Shown: in pieces, positions 6,816 to 13,927 of the stretch
Numbering within the stretch: position 1 is the stretch's first letter
How the letters are laid out: each line of letters starts with the position of its first letter
Origin: Atopobiaceae bacterium
GTDB taxonomy: Bacteria > Actinomycetota > Coriobacteriia > Coriobacteriales > Atopobiaceae
DNA length: 15,067 nucleotides
Direction: 5' to 3'
Assembly: GCA_017510875.1 (NCBI GenBank)
Contig: JAFWLX010000173.1
Coordinates: 1-15,067 of the forward strand
Notes under the pieces: generated by a model
What the model saw: the letters and a program-made list of their open reading frames with translations, nothing else
Databases searched by the model: none
What the model was told of the DNA's origin: nothing
Made by a program: the position numbers and the translations under genes

Positions 6816-8660
6816 ATGCCGGAGACGATCGAAGAGCTTGTAAAGCAGGCTATTGCTGCTGCGCAGGCAGCGGGAGATCTGCCAGAGTTCGAGGTTAAGG
6901 ATTATGGCATCGAGCGACCGGCCGATTCGGGAAACGGCGACTGGACTTCTACGGTAGCCATGCGCTCCGCACGCCTCGCTCATATGGCTCCCGCCAAGAT
7001 TGCTGCTGCAATCGTGGCTCATATCCCCGAAAGCCCTTCCGTCTCCAAGGTTGAGGTCGCTGGCCCAGGTTTTATCAACTTCTACCTCAACTCGGCAGCC
7101 AACAACGAGGTCTTCCGCACCGTTATCGAGGCGGGTGACGACTGGGGCAAAGTCAATGTGGGCGATGGCCTGCGTTTGCAGGTTGAGTTCATCTCGGCAA
7201 ACCCCACCGGTCCTTTGCATGTGGGCCATGGTCGCTGGGCTGCCATTGGCGATTCGCTTTGCAATGTGCTTGAGCATGCCAACTATGACGTGCAGCGCGA
7301 GTACTACATCAATGACCACGGTTCGCAGATGGACGTCTTTGGTCAGTCGGTTGTCAAGCGCTACCTTCAGATTGACGAGATCGTAAAGGCCGAGGGCGCT
7401 GACGCCGCAACGGCTGCCGCAAAGCTTCTGGCAGACCGCGAGGCCTATGTGGACGACGAGCTTGACGAGCGGCCCGAGACCCACCCCTTTATGGACGCCT
7501 TCAACGAGGCGCTTGGCGGCAACTCCTACGGTGGAGACTACATCATCAAGATTGCCCAGCGCTTCTACGAGTCGGATGGCGACAAGTGGGTAAACGTTCC
7601 TGCCGATGTGCGTGATCCCGAGTTCCGCGAGCGTTCCTATCAGGACATGCTGCAGCAGATAAAGGATACCTGCCATCAGGTGCGCTGCGACTTTGACGAG
7701 TGGCGCAGCGAGCGCAGCTTCTATGTGCCCGATGCCGATGGCGTCTCGTACATTGATCGCACCTTTAAGATGCTCGAGGACAAGGGCCTGCTCTATCGCA
7801 CCGATGACGGCGCCCTGTGGTTCAAGTCAACTGACTTTGGCGATGACAAGGACCGTGTCCTCATCAAGAGCAATGGCGAGTACACCTACTTTGCCTCCGA
7901 CGTTGCCTATTGCTGGAAGAAGTTCGAGATTGTTGACTACGAGATCAACATCTGGGGCGCCGACCACCATGGCTACATCAAGCGCGTGCAGTCGGTGGCT
8001 GACGCCATGGGATACCCGGGCAAATACGAGATTCTGCTGGGTCAGTTTGTGAACCTGCTGCGCAACGGCGAGCCGGTGCGTATGTCAAAGCGCCGCGGTA
8101 CCATGATTCCCTTCCAGGAGCTGGTCGACGAGGCCGGTGTGGATGCCACGCGCTACACCCTCATCAGCCGTTCCTCCAACCAGACCATCGACTTTGACAT
8201 CGAGAAGGTCAAGGAGCAGAACAACTCCAACCCTGTGTACTACGTCCAGTACGCACACGCTCGTATCTGCTCTATCCTGCGTCGTGCTGCCGGCGTGAGC
8301 GAGCAGGAGGCCGCTGAGTTGGGCATGGATGAGGTCGCTCGCCGTGCGGTAGGGACCGACTACGACCTGTCGCTGCTTACCGATCCCACCGAGCTTGCCC
8401 TCTCGCGCAAGCTTTCTGAATTCCCTGACCTTATTGCCGGATGCGCCCGTGACCGTGCTCCGTTCCGCATTACACACTATTGCGAGGAGCTTGCCAGTGC
8501 GTTCCATGGTTTCTATCACGACTGTCAGGTGCTTCCCAGCGAGGGAAGGCCTCTTGACGCAGAGCTCTCGCGGGCAAGGCTTGCGGCATGCGACGCGGTC
8601 CGTGTAAGTCTTGAAGTTGCGTTGCGGCTTATTGGCGTTTCCGCTCCAGAAGTAATGTAG
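6816..8660 (+). CDS. argS: arginyl-tRNA synthetase
   Basis: This class I synthetase charges tRNA-Arg with arginine. The 614-residue protein has the N-terminal ArgRS additional domain (about residues 1-110, ending 'KVEVAGPGFINFYL'). The catalytic core follows: 'FISANPTGPLHVGHGR' with the HIGH signature as H135-V-G-H138, 'EYYINDHGSQ', 'ADHHGYIKRV', and 'RMSKRRG' 422-428 in place of KMSKS. The C-terminal anticodon-binding DALR domain begins at about 'YYVQYAHARICSILRR' (470s). Many bacterial ArgRS have about 550-580 residues; the extra length seems to lie in an acidic, Ala-rich insert around residues 185-235. TAAGGAG 8 nt upstream sets the start. I saw no T-box upstream. A strong hairpin follows the stop. 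Confidence 0.96.
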   Translation: MPETIEELVKQAIAAAQAAGDLPEFEVKDYGIERPADSGNGDWTSTVAMRSARLAHMAPAKIAAAIVAHIPESPSVSKVEVAGPGFINFYLNSAANNEVFRTVIEAGDDWGKVNVGDGLRLQVEFISANPTGPLHVGHGRWAAIGDSLCNVLEHANYDVQREYYINDHGSQMDVFGQSVVKRYLQIDEIVKAEGADAATAAAKLLADREAYVDDELDERPETHPFMDAFNEALGGNSYGGDYIIKIAQRFYESDGDKWVNVPADVRDPEFRERSYQDMLQQIKDTCHQVRCDFDEWRSERSFYVPDADGVSYIDRTFKMLEDKGLLYRTDDGALWFKSTDFGDDKDRVLIKSNGEYTYFASDVAYCWKKFEIVDYEINIWGADHHGYIKRVQSVADAMGYPGKYEILLGQFVNLLRNGEPVRMSKRRGTMIPFQELVDEAGVDATRYTLISRSSNQTIDFDIEKVKEQNNSNPVYYVQYAHARICSILRRAAGVSEQEAAELGMDEVARRAVGTDYDLSLLTDPTELALSRKLSEFPDLIAGCARDRAPFRITHYCEELASAFHGFYHDCQVLPSEGRPLDAELSRARLAACDAVRVSLEVALRLIGVSAPEVM

Positions 8661-8665
8661 AATGC

Positions 8666-8700
8666 GACGGGCTCATAACGTGCACTGTTGTGAGCCCGTC
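8666..8700 (+). terminator. strong hairpin after argS
   Basis: GACGGGCTCA (8666-8675) pairs with TGAGCCCGTC (8691-8700). The stem extends through AAC/GTT with one T-G wobble to about 14 bp, with loop GTGCACT. It starts 6 nt after the stop. The tail AGTTTCAAATTC is only partly T-rich, so it is a non-ideal intrinsic terminator. Confidence 0.7.
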
Positions 8701-8705
8701 AGTTT

Positions 8706-8721
8706 CAAATTCATGAATTTG
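8706..8721. promoter_or_regulatory. perfect 16-bp palindrome, likely operator of the MarR-like regulator
   Basis: CAAATTCATGAATTTG is self-complementary over all 16 bases. The next bases, TATAGAT (8722-8728), look like a -10 element, so a dimer bound here would sit on a promoter for the downstream regulator. AT-rich palindromes of this size are typical MarR sites; autoregulation is inferred. Confidence 0.5.
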
Positions 8722-8757
8722 TATAGATTGGGACAAATCAACTCTGCCCAGGGGGTT

Positions 8758-8778
8758 ACTTTCTTTGTATGAGAAAGT
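8758..8778. repeat. 7-bp inverted repeat in the regulator leader
   Basis: ACTTTCT (8758-8764) and AGAAAGT (8772-8778) flank TTGTATG. It may be a second regulator half-site pair or a small hairpin in the leader. Confidence 0.35.
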
Positions 8779-8844
8779 TAGGGATTTAGAGTGCGGTTCT
8801 CTCACTAAAAGAAGCGTATGACTTTCAACAAAACCAGGAGTGCC

Positions 8845-9513
8845 ATGGAACTGCGTGAATACTTGGCGATACGTCGGGCATATAACCTTGTACGACAGCA
8901 GATGCCATCAGAGCGGAGGCTCACGTTTGTAGAGCTGGCCATCCTCTGTCGCATGAACGTGCTCGCACGGCCAATGAACACCTCAGAAATTGCCGAATAC
9001 CAAGGTGCGCTTAGGCCAACTATGACCCATAGGACCAAGCATCTTTCTGAAATGGGCTTGATGCAGCGCAGCAAGGGTAGCTTGGACCGACGCAACGTCG
9101 TGTGCGAGATTACCGATGACGGCAAGGCATTTGTATACGAGGCATGCAAGAACGTGTGCGACGTACTGCGCAGCGGCTCGGTGCTCTCGCGTACGACGCC
9201 CCAGCGCATGTGTCTCTACGTCGATGCCATGGGTTCGTTTGCCTGCATGTCAGGCGACCTTGTCCTTCTAGGGCTCGCTAATTCTCCTGAGGGCTTTGGC
9301 ACGGTAAGCGATCTTGTCCTGTCGCTCGGCCTTTTGCAGCCAACGGTATCCATGTCGGTGGCGTCCCTTGAGGGAGAGGGGCTCATTCGGCGCATCCGTC
9401 CCGAGGACATGAGTGGCCGTTCGGTCGACATCACCCTCACCGAGCGCGGTAAAGAGCGCGCAGCAGAAATAGAGGAGGGCGTTAAGACGCTCGTCATTCG
9501 TCGTAAGCAGTAG
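8845..9513 (+). CDS. regulator with two tandem MarR-like winged helices
   Basis: From this start the protein has 222 residues, longer than the 140-160 usual for MarR. Both halves look like a winged helix of MarR type. In the first (about residues 15-105), a helix-turn-helix ('NTSEIAEYQGALRPTMTHRTKHLSEMGLMQRSK') is followed by the wing 'DRRNVVCEITDDGKAFV'. In the second (about 130-215), 'TVSDLVLSLGLLQPTVSMSVASLEGEGLIRRI' is followed by 'SGRSVDITLTERGKERAAEI'. One chain could therefore act like a covalent dimer. AGGAG 4 nt before the ATG at 8845 favours this start; an in-frame ATG at 8818 would add 9 residues but has only AGAAG. The palindrome at 8706 is a likely target. The ligand is unknown. 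Confidence 0.75.
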   Translation: MELREYLAIRRAYNLVRQQMPSERRLTFVELAILCRMNVLARPMNTSEIAEYQGALRPTMTHRTKHLSEMGLMQRSKGSLDRRNVVCEITDDGKAFVYEACKNVCDVLRSGSVLSRTTPQRMCLYVDAMGSFACMSGDLVLLGLANSPEGFGTVSDLVLSLGLLQPTVSMSVASLEGEGLIRRIRPEDMSGRSVDITLTERGKERAAEIEEGVKTLVIRRKQ

Positions 9514-9534
9514 TCAGGGTCTTACGATTATTTA

Positions 9535-9606
9535 CGTGACACACCCTTCCGGAAAGCACGGATTGCATCCAAGCGTGATGCGAGCTCTCCGGAAGGGTGT
9601 ATCACG
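9535..9606. repeat. 19-bp intergenic inverted repeat with 34-nt loop
   Basis: GTGACACACCCTTCCGGA (9536-9553) is matched by TCCGGAAGGGTGTATCAC (9588-9605) with one mismatch, and the C/G pair at 9535/9606 extends it to 19 bp. The loop holds a small GGAT/ATCC hairpin. It lies between the regulator stop and the rho promoter. No T tract follows on either strand, so it may be a bidirectional termination structure, a transcript stabiliser or a dispersed palindromic repeat. Confidence 0.65.
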
Positions 9607-9645
9607 CTCTTCTTGAATAGCCTCAACGTTGCATGGCGCCATTTC

Positions 9646-9654
9646 TGCTATAGT
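9646..9654 (+). promoter_or_regulatory. extended -10 promoter for rho
   Basis: TGC followed by TATAGT (9649-9654) forms an extended -10 element. TTGCAT at 9629 is only 14 bp away and too close to be an ideal -35. Starting near 9661, the rho leader would be about 112 nt, containing GTGGG (9671-9675) able to pair with CCCAC further on. Long rho leaders are known sites of autoregulation in other bacteria. Confidence 0.5.
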
Positions 9655-9772
9655 AGCCCTATTCAAAAGCGTGGGGTACACATTTGACCCACCCATTCAT
9701 CTGTTTTCATCACTCAATCCCGTCATAGTGTGGCGTCGTGATGGTAATGACCTTTGAAGAAAGGCGTGGCCA

Positions 9773-11953
9773 ATGGCCGAAGAAGCAATGTCACCTGAAA
9801 CTTCCGTAATCGAATACACTCCCGAGTCAGCGCCCGAGGTTGCTCCCACGTATGAGCCCGAGCCTGTTCCCACGTATGAGCCCGAGCCTGCTCCTACGTA
9901 TGAGTCCGTGCCTGCTCCAGCGTTTGAGCCCGAGCCCGCTCCTGCGACAGCACCCGAGGTGGCCTCCACGTTTGAGCCCGAGCCCGCTCCTGCGACAGCA
10001 CCCGAGGTCGAGCCCACAGAAGCTCCTGCGGCGGACGAGGCACCTAAACGCAGGCGTGGTCGTCCTCGCAAGGCCGAGACAGATTTCTCCTCGGTGACAG
10101 ATGCGGATGGCGACGATGCCACAGAGGATACGCCAAAACGCAGGCGTAGCCGTTCGCGCAAGAGCGAGGCGGGTGACCAAGAGACGTCCGAGGGCGAGTC
10201 GCTTACCGAGGAGGCCCCTAAGCGCCGTCGCCGTTCTCGCAAGGCCGAGGTTTCAGACGAGTCGACCGAGACTGCAGCTGATGGCCAGTCAGCTTTGTCC
10301 GAGTCGCCCAAACGCCGGCGCAGCCGCTCGCGCAAGACCGAAGAAGGCGTCGAGTCCCAGGCGGCTCTTCCTGCCCCCAGCGATTACGATGCAACAGCTC
10401 AAGACGGCACCGCTCAGCTGAGCATTGAAGAGATGACGCGTGCCACGCAGGCTGCCACACAGGCCACATCAGTTCCTATGGGCGCTCCCGCCACTACGCT
10501 TGCCGAGGCTGAGACGCTTGCCACGCAAGGCAGAAGACGCAAGCGTGGGGCCCAGGATGGTGCCGCACAGCAGCCGTCGGGCGCCGTCCAAGGCGGTCAA
10601 GCCAATCAGCAATCTAATCGCCGAAACAACCAAAACCGTCGGCGCAACAGACGCAACCAGCAAGAGCAGGCCATCGAGCCAACCCTCACGCGCGAGGAGC
10701 TCTCCGAGATGAAGGTTGCAGAGCTGCGTGCAAAAGCCGAGGAGCTAGGCATCGACTACAAAGGCATGCGCAAGAAAGACCTTGCCGAGGCGGTCTATGA
10801 CGCCGCGGCCCTTGCCGAGGGCTTCCGTCCCGTTGAGGGCATCCTAGAGATTCAAAGCGAGGGCTACGGCTTTCTGCGCACCGGCAACTACATGGCAGGG
10901 GATGACGACGCCTTTGTCCATCAGCAGGTGGTTCGCCAAAACGGATTGCGTACGGGCGACAAGATCGTGGGCTCGCTTGCACCGTCGCGTTCGGGCAACA
11001 AGTATCCGCCCCTGCATCGTATCGACTCGGTCAACGGCAGGCCTCTGGAGGACATGAAGAATCGTCCGCGCTTCCGTGACCTTACCCCCATCTACCCCAA
11101 CGAGCGTCTTGTTATGGAAAACGGCCAGGATTCCATAACCGGTCGCGCCATCGACCTGGTGGCCCCCATTGGCAAGGGGCAACGTGGCCTTATCGTGAGC
11201 CCACCCAAGGCAGGCAAGACCACGGTGCTCAAGCGCATCTGCCAGTCTATCGCAGCCAACAATCCCGAGGTGCACCTCTTCTGCCTGCTGGTGGACGAGC
11301 GTCCCGAGGAGGTTACCGACATGCAGCGCTCGATTCGCGGCGATGTGGTGGCCTCGACCTTTGACATGCCCGCAGACAACCATACCAAGGTGTCCGAACT
11401 GGTCATAGAGCACGCAAAGCGCCTGGTGGAGCTTGGTGAGGACGTAGTGGTGGTGCTTGACTCCATCACGCGTCTGGCCCGTGCATATAACCTGGCACAG
11501 CCGGCTTCCGGGCGCATCCTGTCTGGTGGTGTCGATTCGGCGGCGCTCTATCCGCCCAAGAAGTTCTTGGGTGCCGCGCGCAACATCGAGAACGGCGGAT
11601 CGCTCACCATTCTGGCATCGGCCCTCATTGACACTGGGTCCAAGATGGACGAGGTCATCTTTGAGGAGTTCAAGGGCACGGGCAACATGGAGCTCAAGCT
11701 TGACCGCGAGCTTGCCGACAAGCGCATCTTCCCGGCCATCGATCCGGTTGCCTCGGGTACCCGCAACGAGGACCTGCTCATCGAGAACGACCTACAGCCG
11801 TTTGTGTGGGGCATTCGTCGCATCCTCGCCAACATGAACAACACCGAGCGCGCAGCCAACGCTCTGGTCAAGGGCCTCAAGAGCACCAAGGACAATCAGG
11901 AGTTCCTCATTCGCTCCGCCCGCAAGGCCCAGCAGCAAGACTTTACGCTGTAG
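9773..11953 (+). CDS. rho: transcription termination factor Rho with long N-terminal extension
   Basis: Rho is the hexameric RNA helicase that ends transcription. The conserved part begins with the Rho_N helical domain (about residues 305-347), then the RNA-binding cold-shock fold ('EGILEIQSEGYGFLRTGNYMAGDDDAFV'), and the ATPase core with Walker A 'SPPKAGKTT' (476-484, K482), Walker B 'VVVVLDS' ending at D563-S564, the Q-loop/R-loop region 'GRILSGGVDSAALYPPKKFLGAARN' and 'DPVASGTRNEDLL'. The total of 726 residues far exceeds the ~420 of E. coli Rho, because of about 300 low-complexity residues: Pro/Glu repeats (26-81), four basic motifs 'PKRRR(G/S)R(P/S)RK'-like at 91, 121, 149 and 179, and an Arg/Asn/Gln-rich tract before Rho_N. 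Long extensions are known in actinobacterial Rho. AAAGG 8 nt upstream sets the start. Confidence 0.97.
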   Translation: MAEEAMSPETSVIEYTPESAPEVAPTYEPEPVPTYEPEPAPTYESVPAPAFEPEPAPATAPEVASTFEPEPAPATAPEVEPTEAPAADEAPKRRRGRPRKAETDFSSVTDADGDDATEDTPKRRRSRSRKSEAGDQETSEGESLTEEAPKRRRRSRKAEVSDESTETAADGQSALSESPKRRRSRSRKTEEGVESQAALPAPSDYDATAQDGTAQLSIEEMTRATQAATQATSVPMGAPATTLAEAETLATQGRRRKRGAQDGAAQQPSGAVQGGQANQQSNRRNNQNRRRNRRNQQEQAIEPTLTREELSEMKVAELRAKAEELGIDYKGMRKKDLAEAVYDAAALAEGFRPVEGILEIQSEGYGFLRTGNYMAGDDDAFVHQQVVRQNGLRTGDKIVGSLAPSRSGNKYPPLHRIDSVNGRPLEDMKNRPRFRDLTPIYPNERLVMENGQDSITGRAIDLVAPIGKGQRGLIVSPPKAGKTTVLKRICQSIAANNPEVHLFCLLVDERPEEVTDMQRSIRGDVVASTFDMPADNHTKVSELVIEHAKRLVELGEDVVVVLDSITRLARAYNLAQPASGRILSGGVDSAALYPPKKFLGAARNIENGGSLTILASALIDTGSKMDEVIFEEFKGTGNMELKLDRELADKRIFPAIDPVASGTRNEDLLIENDLQPFVWGIRRILANMNNTERAANALVKGLKSTKDNQEFLIRSARKAQQQDFTL
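9848..10015 (+). repeat. tandem Pro/Glu repeats within rho
   Basis: Three 24-nt units encode TYEPEPVP, TYEPEPAP and TYESVPAP (residues 26-49). They are followed by two 48-nt units encoding (A/T)FEPEPAPATAPEV plus two residues (50-81). A 40-nt stretch is identical at 9921-9960 and 9969-10008, a sign of recent duplication. Confidence 0.85.
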
Positions 11954-11960
11954 CACCCTC

Positions 11961-11991
11961 ACGCCCCGCCTGCAAGACTCAGGCGGGGCGT
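11961..11991 (+). terminator. strong GC hairpin after rho
   Basis: ACGCCCCGCCT (11961-11971) and AGGCGGGGCGT (11981-11991) form a perfect 11-bp stem with a 9-nt loop, 7 nt after the rho stop. AAAAAG follows instead of a T tract, so it is a non-canonical terminator or an RNA-stabilising hairpin. Confidence 0.65.
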
Positions 11992-11999
11992 AAAAAGCA

Positions 12000-12257
12000 A
12001 CCTCTTGTGATCACAGTCCACGGATGGGCAAGACGGGTTACCGCCCGGCTCCGCTTCGGCTAAGCGTTTCGCCCTTACGGCGCGGCAGCTGCGGAACTCG
12101 CTCGCTGACGCGTTTTGCACGAGCCCTTCGGGCCGTGACATGCCACTGGCATGTCACGCTCGCTCCCGCCGCGCCGACGGGCAAAACAGCCTCAGAATGA
12201 GCCGGGCAGTAATCCGTCTTGCCCATCCGTGGATTGTGACCACTGTGACCTCTTGTG
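12000..12257. mobile_element. MITE-like palindromic element with flanking direct repeats
   Basis: The core (12009-12241, 233 bp) has inverted ends of 43 bp: 12009-12051 against 12199-12241, identical at 39 of 43 positions, with all four differences transitions. Inside, 12066-12086 and 12168-12187 form a second inverted pair, and 12134-12158 is a 25-nt palindrome. ACCTCTTGTG occurs at 12000-12009 and at 12248-12257 and resembles a target-site duplication, although the right copy lies 6 nt beyond the terminal repeat. There is no gene inside. This is the pattern of a non-autonomous transposable element moved by a transposase elsewhere. Alternatives are a dispersed palindromic repeat or a long structured RNA. 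Confidence 0.55.
12134..12158. repeat. 25-nt perfect palindrome at the heart of the element
   Basis: Two 12-nt arms, CGTGACATGCCA and TGGCATGTCACG, flank a central C at 12146. They would form the tip of one arm of the folded element or a protein site within it. Confidence 0.7.
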
Positions 12258-12288
12258 TAATAACTCTACAGGTACAGGCTATTTTTCC

Positions 12289-12316
12289 TTGCAAAATGTG
12301 AAAAGTAAGGTAGAGT
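12289..12316 (+). promoter_or_regulatory. sigma70-type promoter
   Basis: TTGCAA (12289-12294) and TAGAGT (12311-12316) are 16 bp apart. The predicted start is near 12323, where an ATG lies. It begins only about 30 bp after the palindromic element, so the element may have moved in just upstream of it. Confidence 0.5.
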
Positions 12317-12322
12317 CTAATT

Positions 12323-12427
12323 ATGTCTGAGCAATATGCTATGACGCTCGGTCACGACGGCATACATACATCCAACGAAGCACGCCGCCACGATCGCAAA
12401 CTCTTACATGGTTGGATTCTCGTTTAG
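12323..12427 (+). CDS. possible leaderless 34-codon small ORF
   Basis: An ATG falls 7 nt after the -10 element, about where the transcript should start, and opens 34 codons ending in TAG at 12425-12427. The peptide begins 'MSEQYAMTLGHDGIH' and ends 'LLHGWILV'. It has no ribosome site, as expected for leaderless translation, which is common in Actinobacteria. It is in the same frame as the membrane protein gene at 12479, with only this one TAG between them. It could be a leader peptide, a small protein, the remnant of a longer N-terminus, or chance. No family is recognised. Confidence 0.35.
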   Translation: MSEQYAMTLGHDGIHTSNEARRHDRKLLHGWILV

Positions 12428-12435
12428 CGTGCTTC
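12377..12435 (+). promoter_or_regulatory. hairpin overlapping the end of the small ORF
   Basis: GAAGCACGC (12377-12385) pairs perfectly with GCGTGCTTC (12427-12435). The right arm starts at the last base of the small ORF stop codon, so a ribosome finishing that ORF would melt the stem. The downstream ribosome site at 12465 lies outside it. Confidence 0.4.
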
Positions 12436-12478
12436 AACACATGCCTCGTGCTCGCGTGCCAAGCGGGAGGGGTGCCAT

Positions 12479-13879
12479 ATGGCAGAACAGGGAATTCATC
12501 CAGCAGTCTGTGCCGGTCTTATGGGTGGCGCAGCGTGGCCTGTGTCCAACGTTGCCTTTAAGGTGTCAGTGCTGGACGACTTTGCCGAGGTCTTTTCGCA
12601 ATCCCTGTTGCTGAAGCTCGTTGCGGGTGGCATTTGCGGCATGGCTATTGCCGGCATCGTAGTCGCAACGGTCAACCACCGTGCCGGCAAGAAGGCCGAG
12701 CAGGAGTTTGTCTTTCCGCAATCGTCTGGCTGGAGCCAAGAGAGCGCATCTTCTGGCGTCTATGACGACCTAAGCGCACAGGACACCGGGCGTCTGCCTA
12801 AGGCAGCGCGCTCCTCGCAACGACATGCCCATTCTGCGGCGCATGTCCAGACGCACAAGTATGTACGCGAAACCACGGCCCCCCGTCACTTTGCCACGTC
12901 AAGCCCTATGCCTTCCGCGCGCCAAGAGCCGCGGGTAGTGCAGAAGGCAACGCCTGCAAGAGGCAAGCATTTTGCGTCTGCGGCTCCCTCGTTTGCCCAT
13001 GAGATCACCACGCAAAAAGTCACCTCTGCGCCACAGGTTGCGGTAGGTCCCGCACCGCAGGCGGTAGAGCGCCTTACAAGCAGCCCCATGCTCAAGATGA
13101 CGGGTTCTTGGCAGACTTCGTCCGTGACAAAAGCCTCCTCACCATCCGTTACGGGTCGTCTGCGCATTCGTGAGCGCATGGCCGCTAAGACCAAGGGCGT
13201 GCGGGCGGTTTTGGCCGAGCGTCTTGACGCCAATGCCCTTGATGGCGTGCCTATCATCACTAAGGCCGATGGCACGGTAAACGACATCGCACCATCATGG
13301 TTTGATCAGACGCTTGCGCCCGCCATTGGCAAACGCCTTTCTGGAATCACCGGCAAGCTTGACGACACGGCCGAGCGAGTGCCCGTCTCGCAAGACCCTG
13401 ATGGCCTTGAGGCCACCTCACGTGCAGCCTACATTGCAAGCCATGTGGCCGAGGTCAATGAGGGCATGTTCCCCGAGCGTCGCAGGGTCGAGGACCTTGA
13501 GAACGGTGACGTGTGGGAGCAGGCGCTTGCGGCAATGGGGGAGACGTTAGGCGAGAGCCCGCGTCCGTTCCAGGATATGGTGGGCGGACCTTCGACCATC
13601 GATGACCCCGAAGGGCTCGAGGCTCCCACGGGCTTCATTCCCTTTAGGGTGCCCGCTGCCCATCCCGAGGTCGTTGACACCGATACCTATGTGGACTACC
13701 TGTTGCGCGAGGAGCTCTCGCAAAACGGTTCGCAGACGCTTCGTAACTCAACACATGCGCACCTGCGTGTGATTGAGGGCGGTACTGCCCCTCTGCGCCT
13801 TCGTAAGCGCACGGAGGAGCCCGCACCCAAGCGTCGGGGCCGTCACTTTGCCAAGGCGCCTCTGGCCGCGGAAGCGTAG
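12479..13879 (+). CDS. unrecognised single-pass membrane protein
   Basis: I recognise no family. The 466-residue protein has a short N-terminal part, one clear membrane span at about 43-65 ('LLLKLVAGGICGMAIAGIVVATV' region) followed by positive residues, then a long soluble part. Residues about 70-215 are low in complexity (Ser, Ala, Pro, Thr, His). The part from about 220 to 445 is more ordered and acidic, including 'GRLRIRERMAAKTKGVRAVLAERLDANALDGVPIITK'. The segment Arg-x(0-1)-His-Phe-Ala recurs at 136-139, 162-166 and 455-458. The basic residues just after the span suggest that the large domain is cytoplasmic. GGGAGGGG about 7 nt upstream sets the start. It is preceded by the promoter at 12289 and a possible leader ORF. 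Confidence 0.75.
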   Translation: MAEQGIHPAVCAGLMGGAAWPVSNVAFKVSVLDDFAEVFSQSLLLKLVAGGICGMAIAGIVVATVNHRAGKKAEQEFVFPQSSGWSQESASSGVYDDLSAQDTGRLPKAARSSQRHAHSAAHVQTHKYVRETTAPRHFATSSPMPSARQEPRVVQKATPARGKHFASAAPSFAHEITTQKVTSAPQVAVGPAPQAVERLTSSPMLKMTGSWQTSSVTKASSPSVTGRLRIRERMAAKTKGVRAVLAERLDANALDGVPIITKADGTVNDIAPSWFDQTLAPAIGKRLSGITGKLDDTAERVPVSQDPDGLEATSRAAYIASHVAEVNEGMFPERRRVEDLENGDVWEQALAAMGETLGESPRPFQDMVGGPSTIDDPEGLEAPTGFIPFRVPAAHPEVVDTDTYVDYLLREELSQNGSQTLRNSTHAHLRVIEGGTAPLRLRKRTEEPAPKRRGRHFAKAPLAAEA

Positions 13880-13927
13880 GTTCTCAAAGATCCTGTTCGG
13901 ACGAAACAGACGAATGCGCCAGTGATT

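Noticed and set aside
6747..7676. A 309-codon minus-strand frame opposite argS
   Set aside because: It lies wholly over the conserved argS coding region and its neighbouring leader, has no family signature, and is a shadow produced by argS codon use.
9697..10335. A 212-codon minus-strand frame rich in Gly/Ser/Val opposite the start of rho
   Set aside because: Its repeats are the antisense image of the Pro/Glu repeats of Rho; no ribosome site or independent promoter was seen.
12009..12241. A CRISPR array or a protein gene within the palindromic element
   Set aside because: The repeats are inverted, not regularly spaced direct repeats, and no frame shows coding character or a ribosome site.
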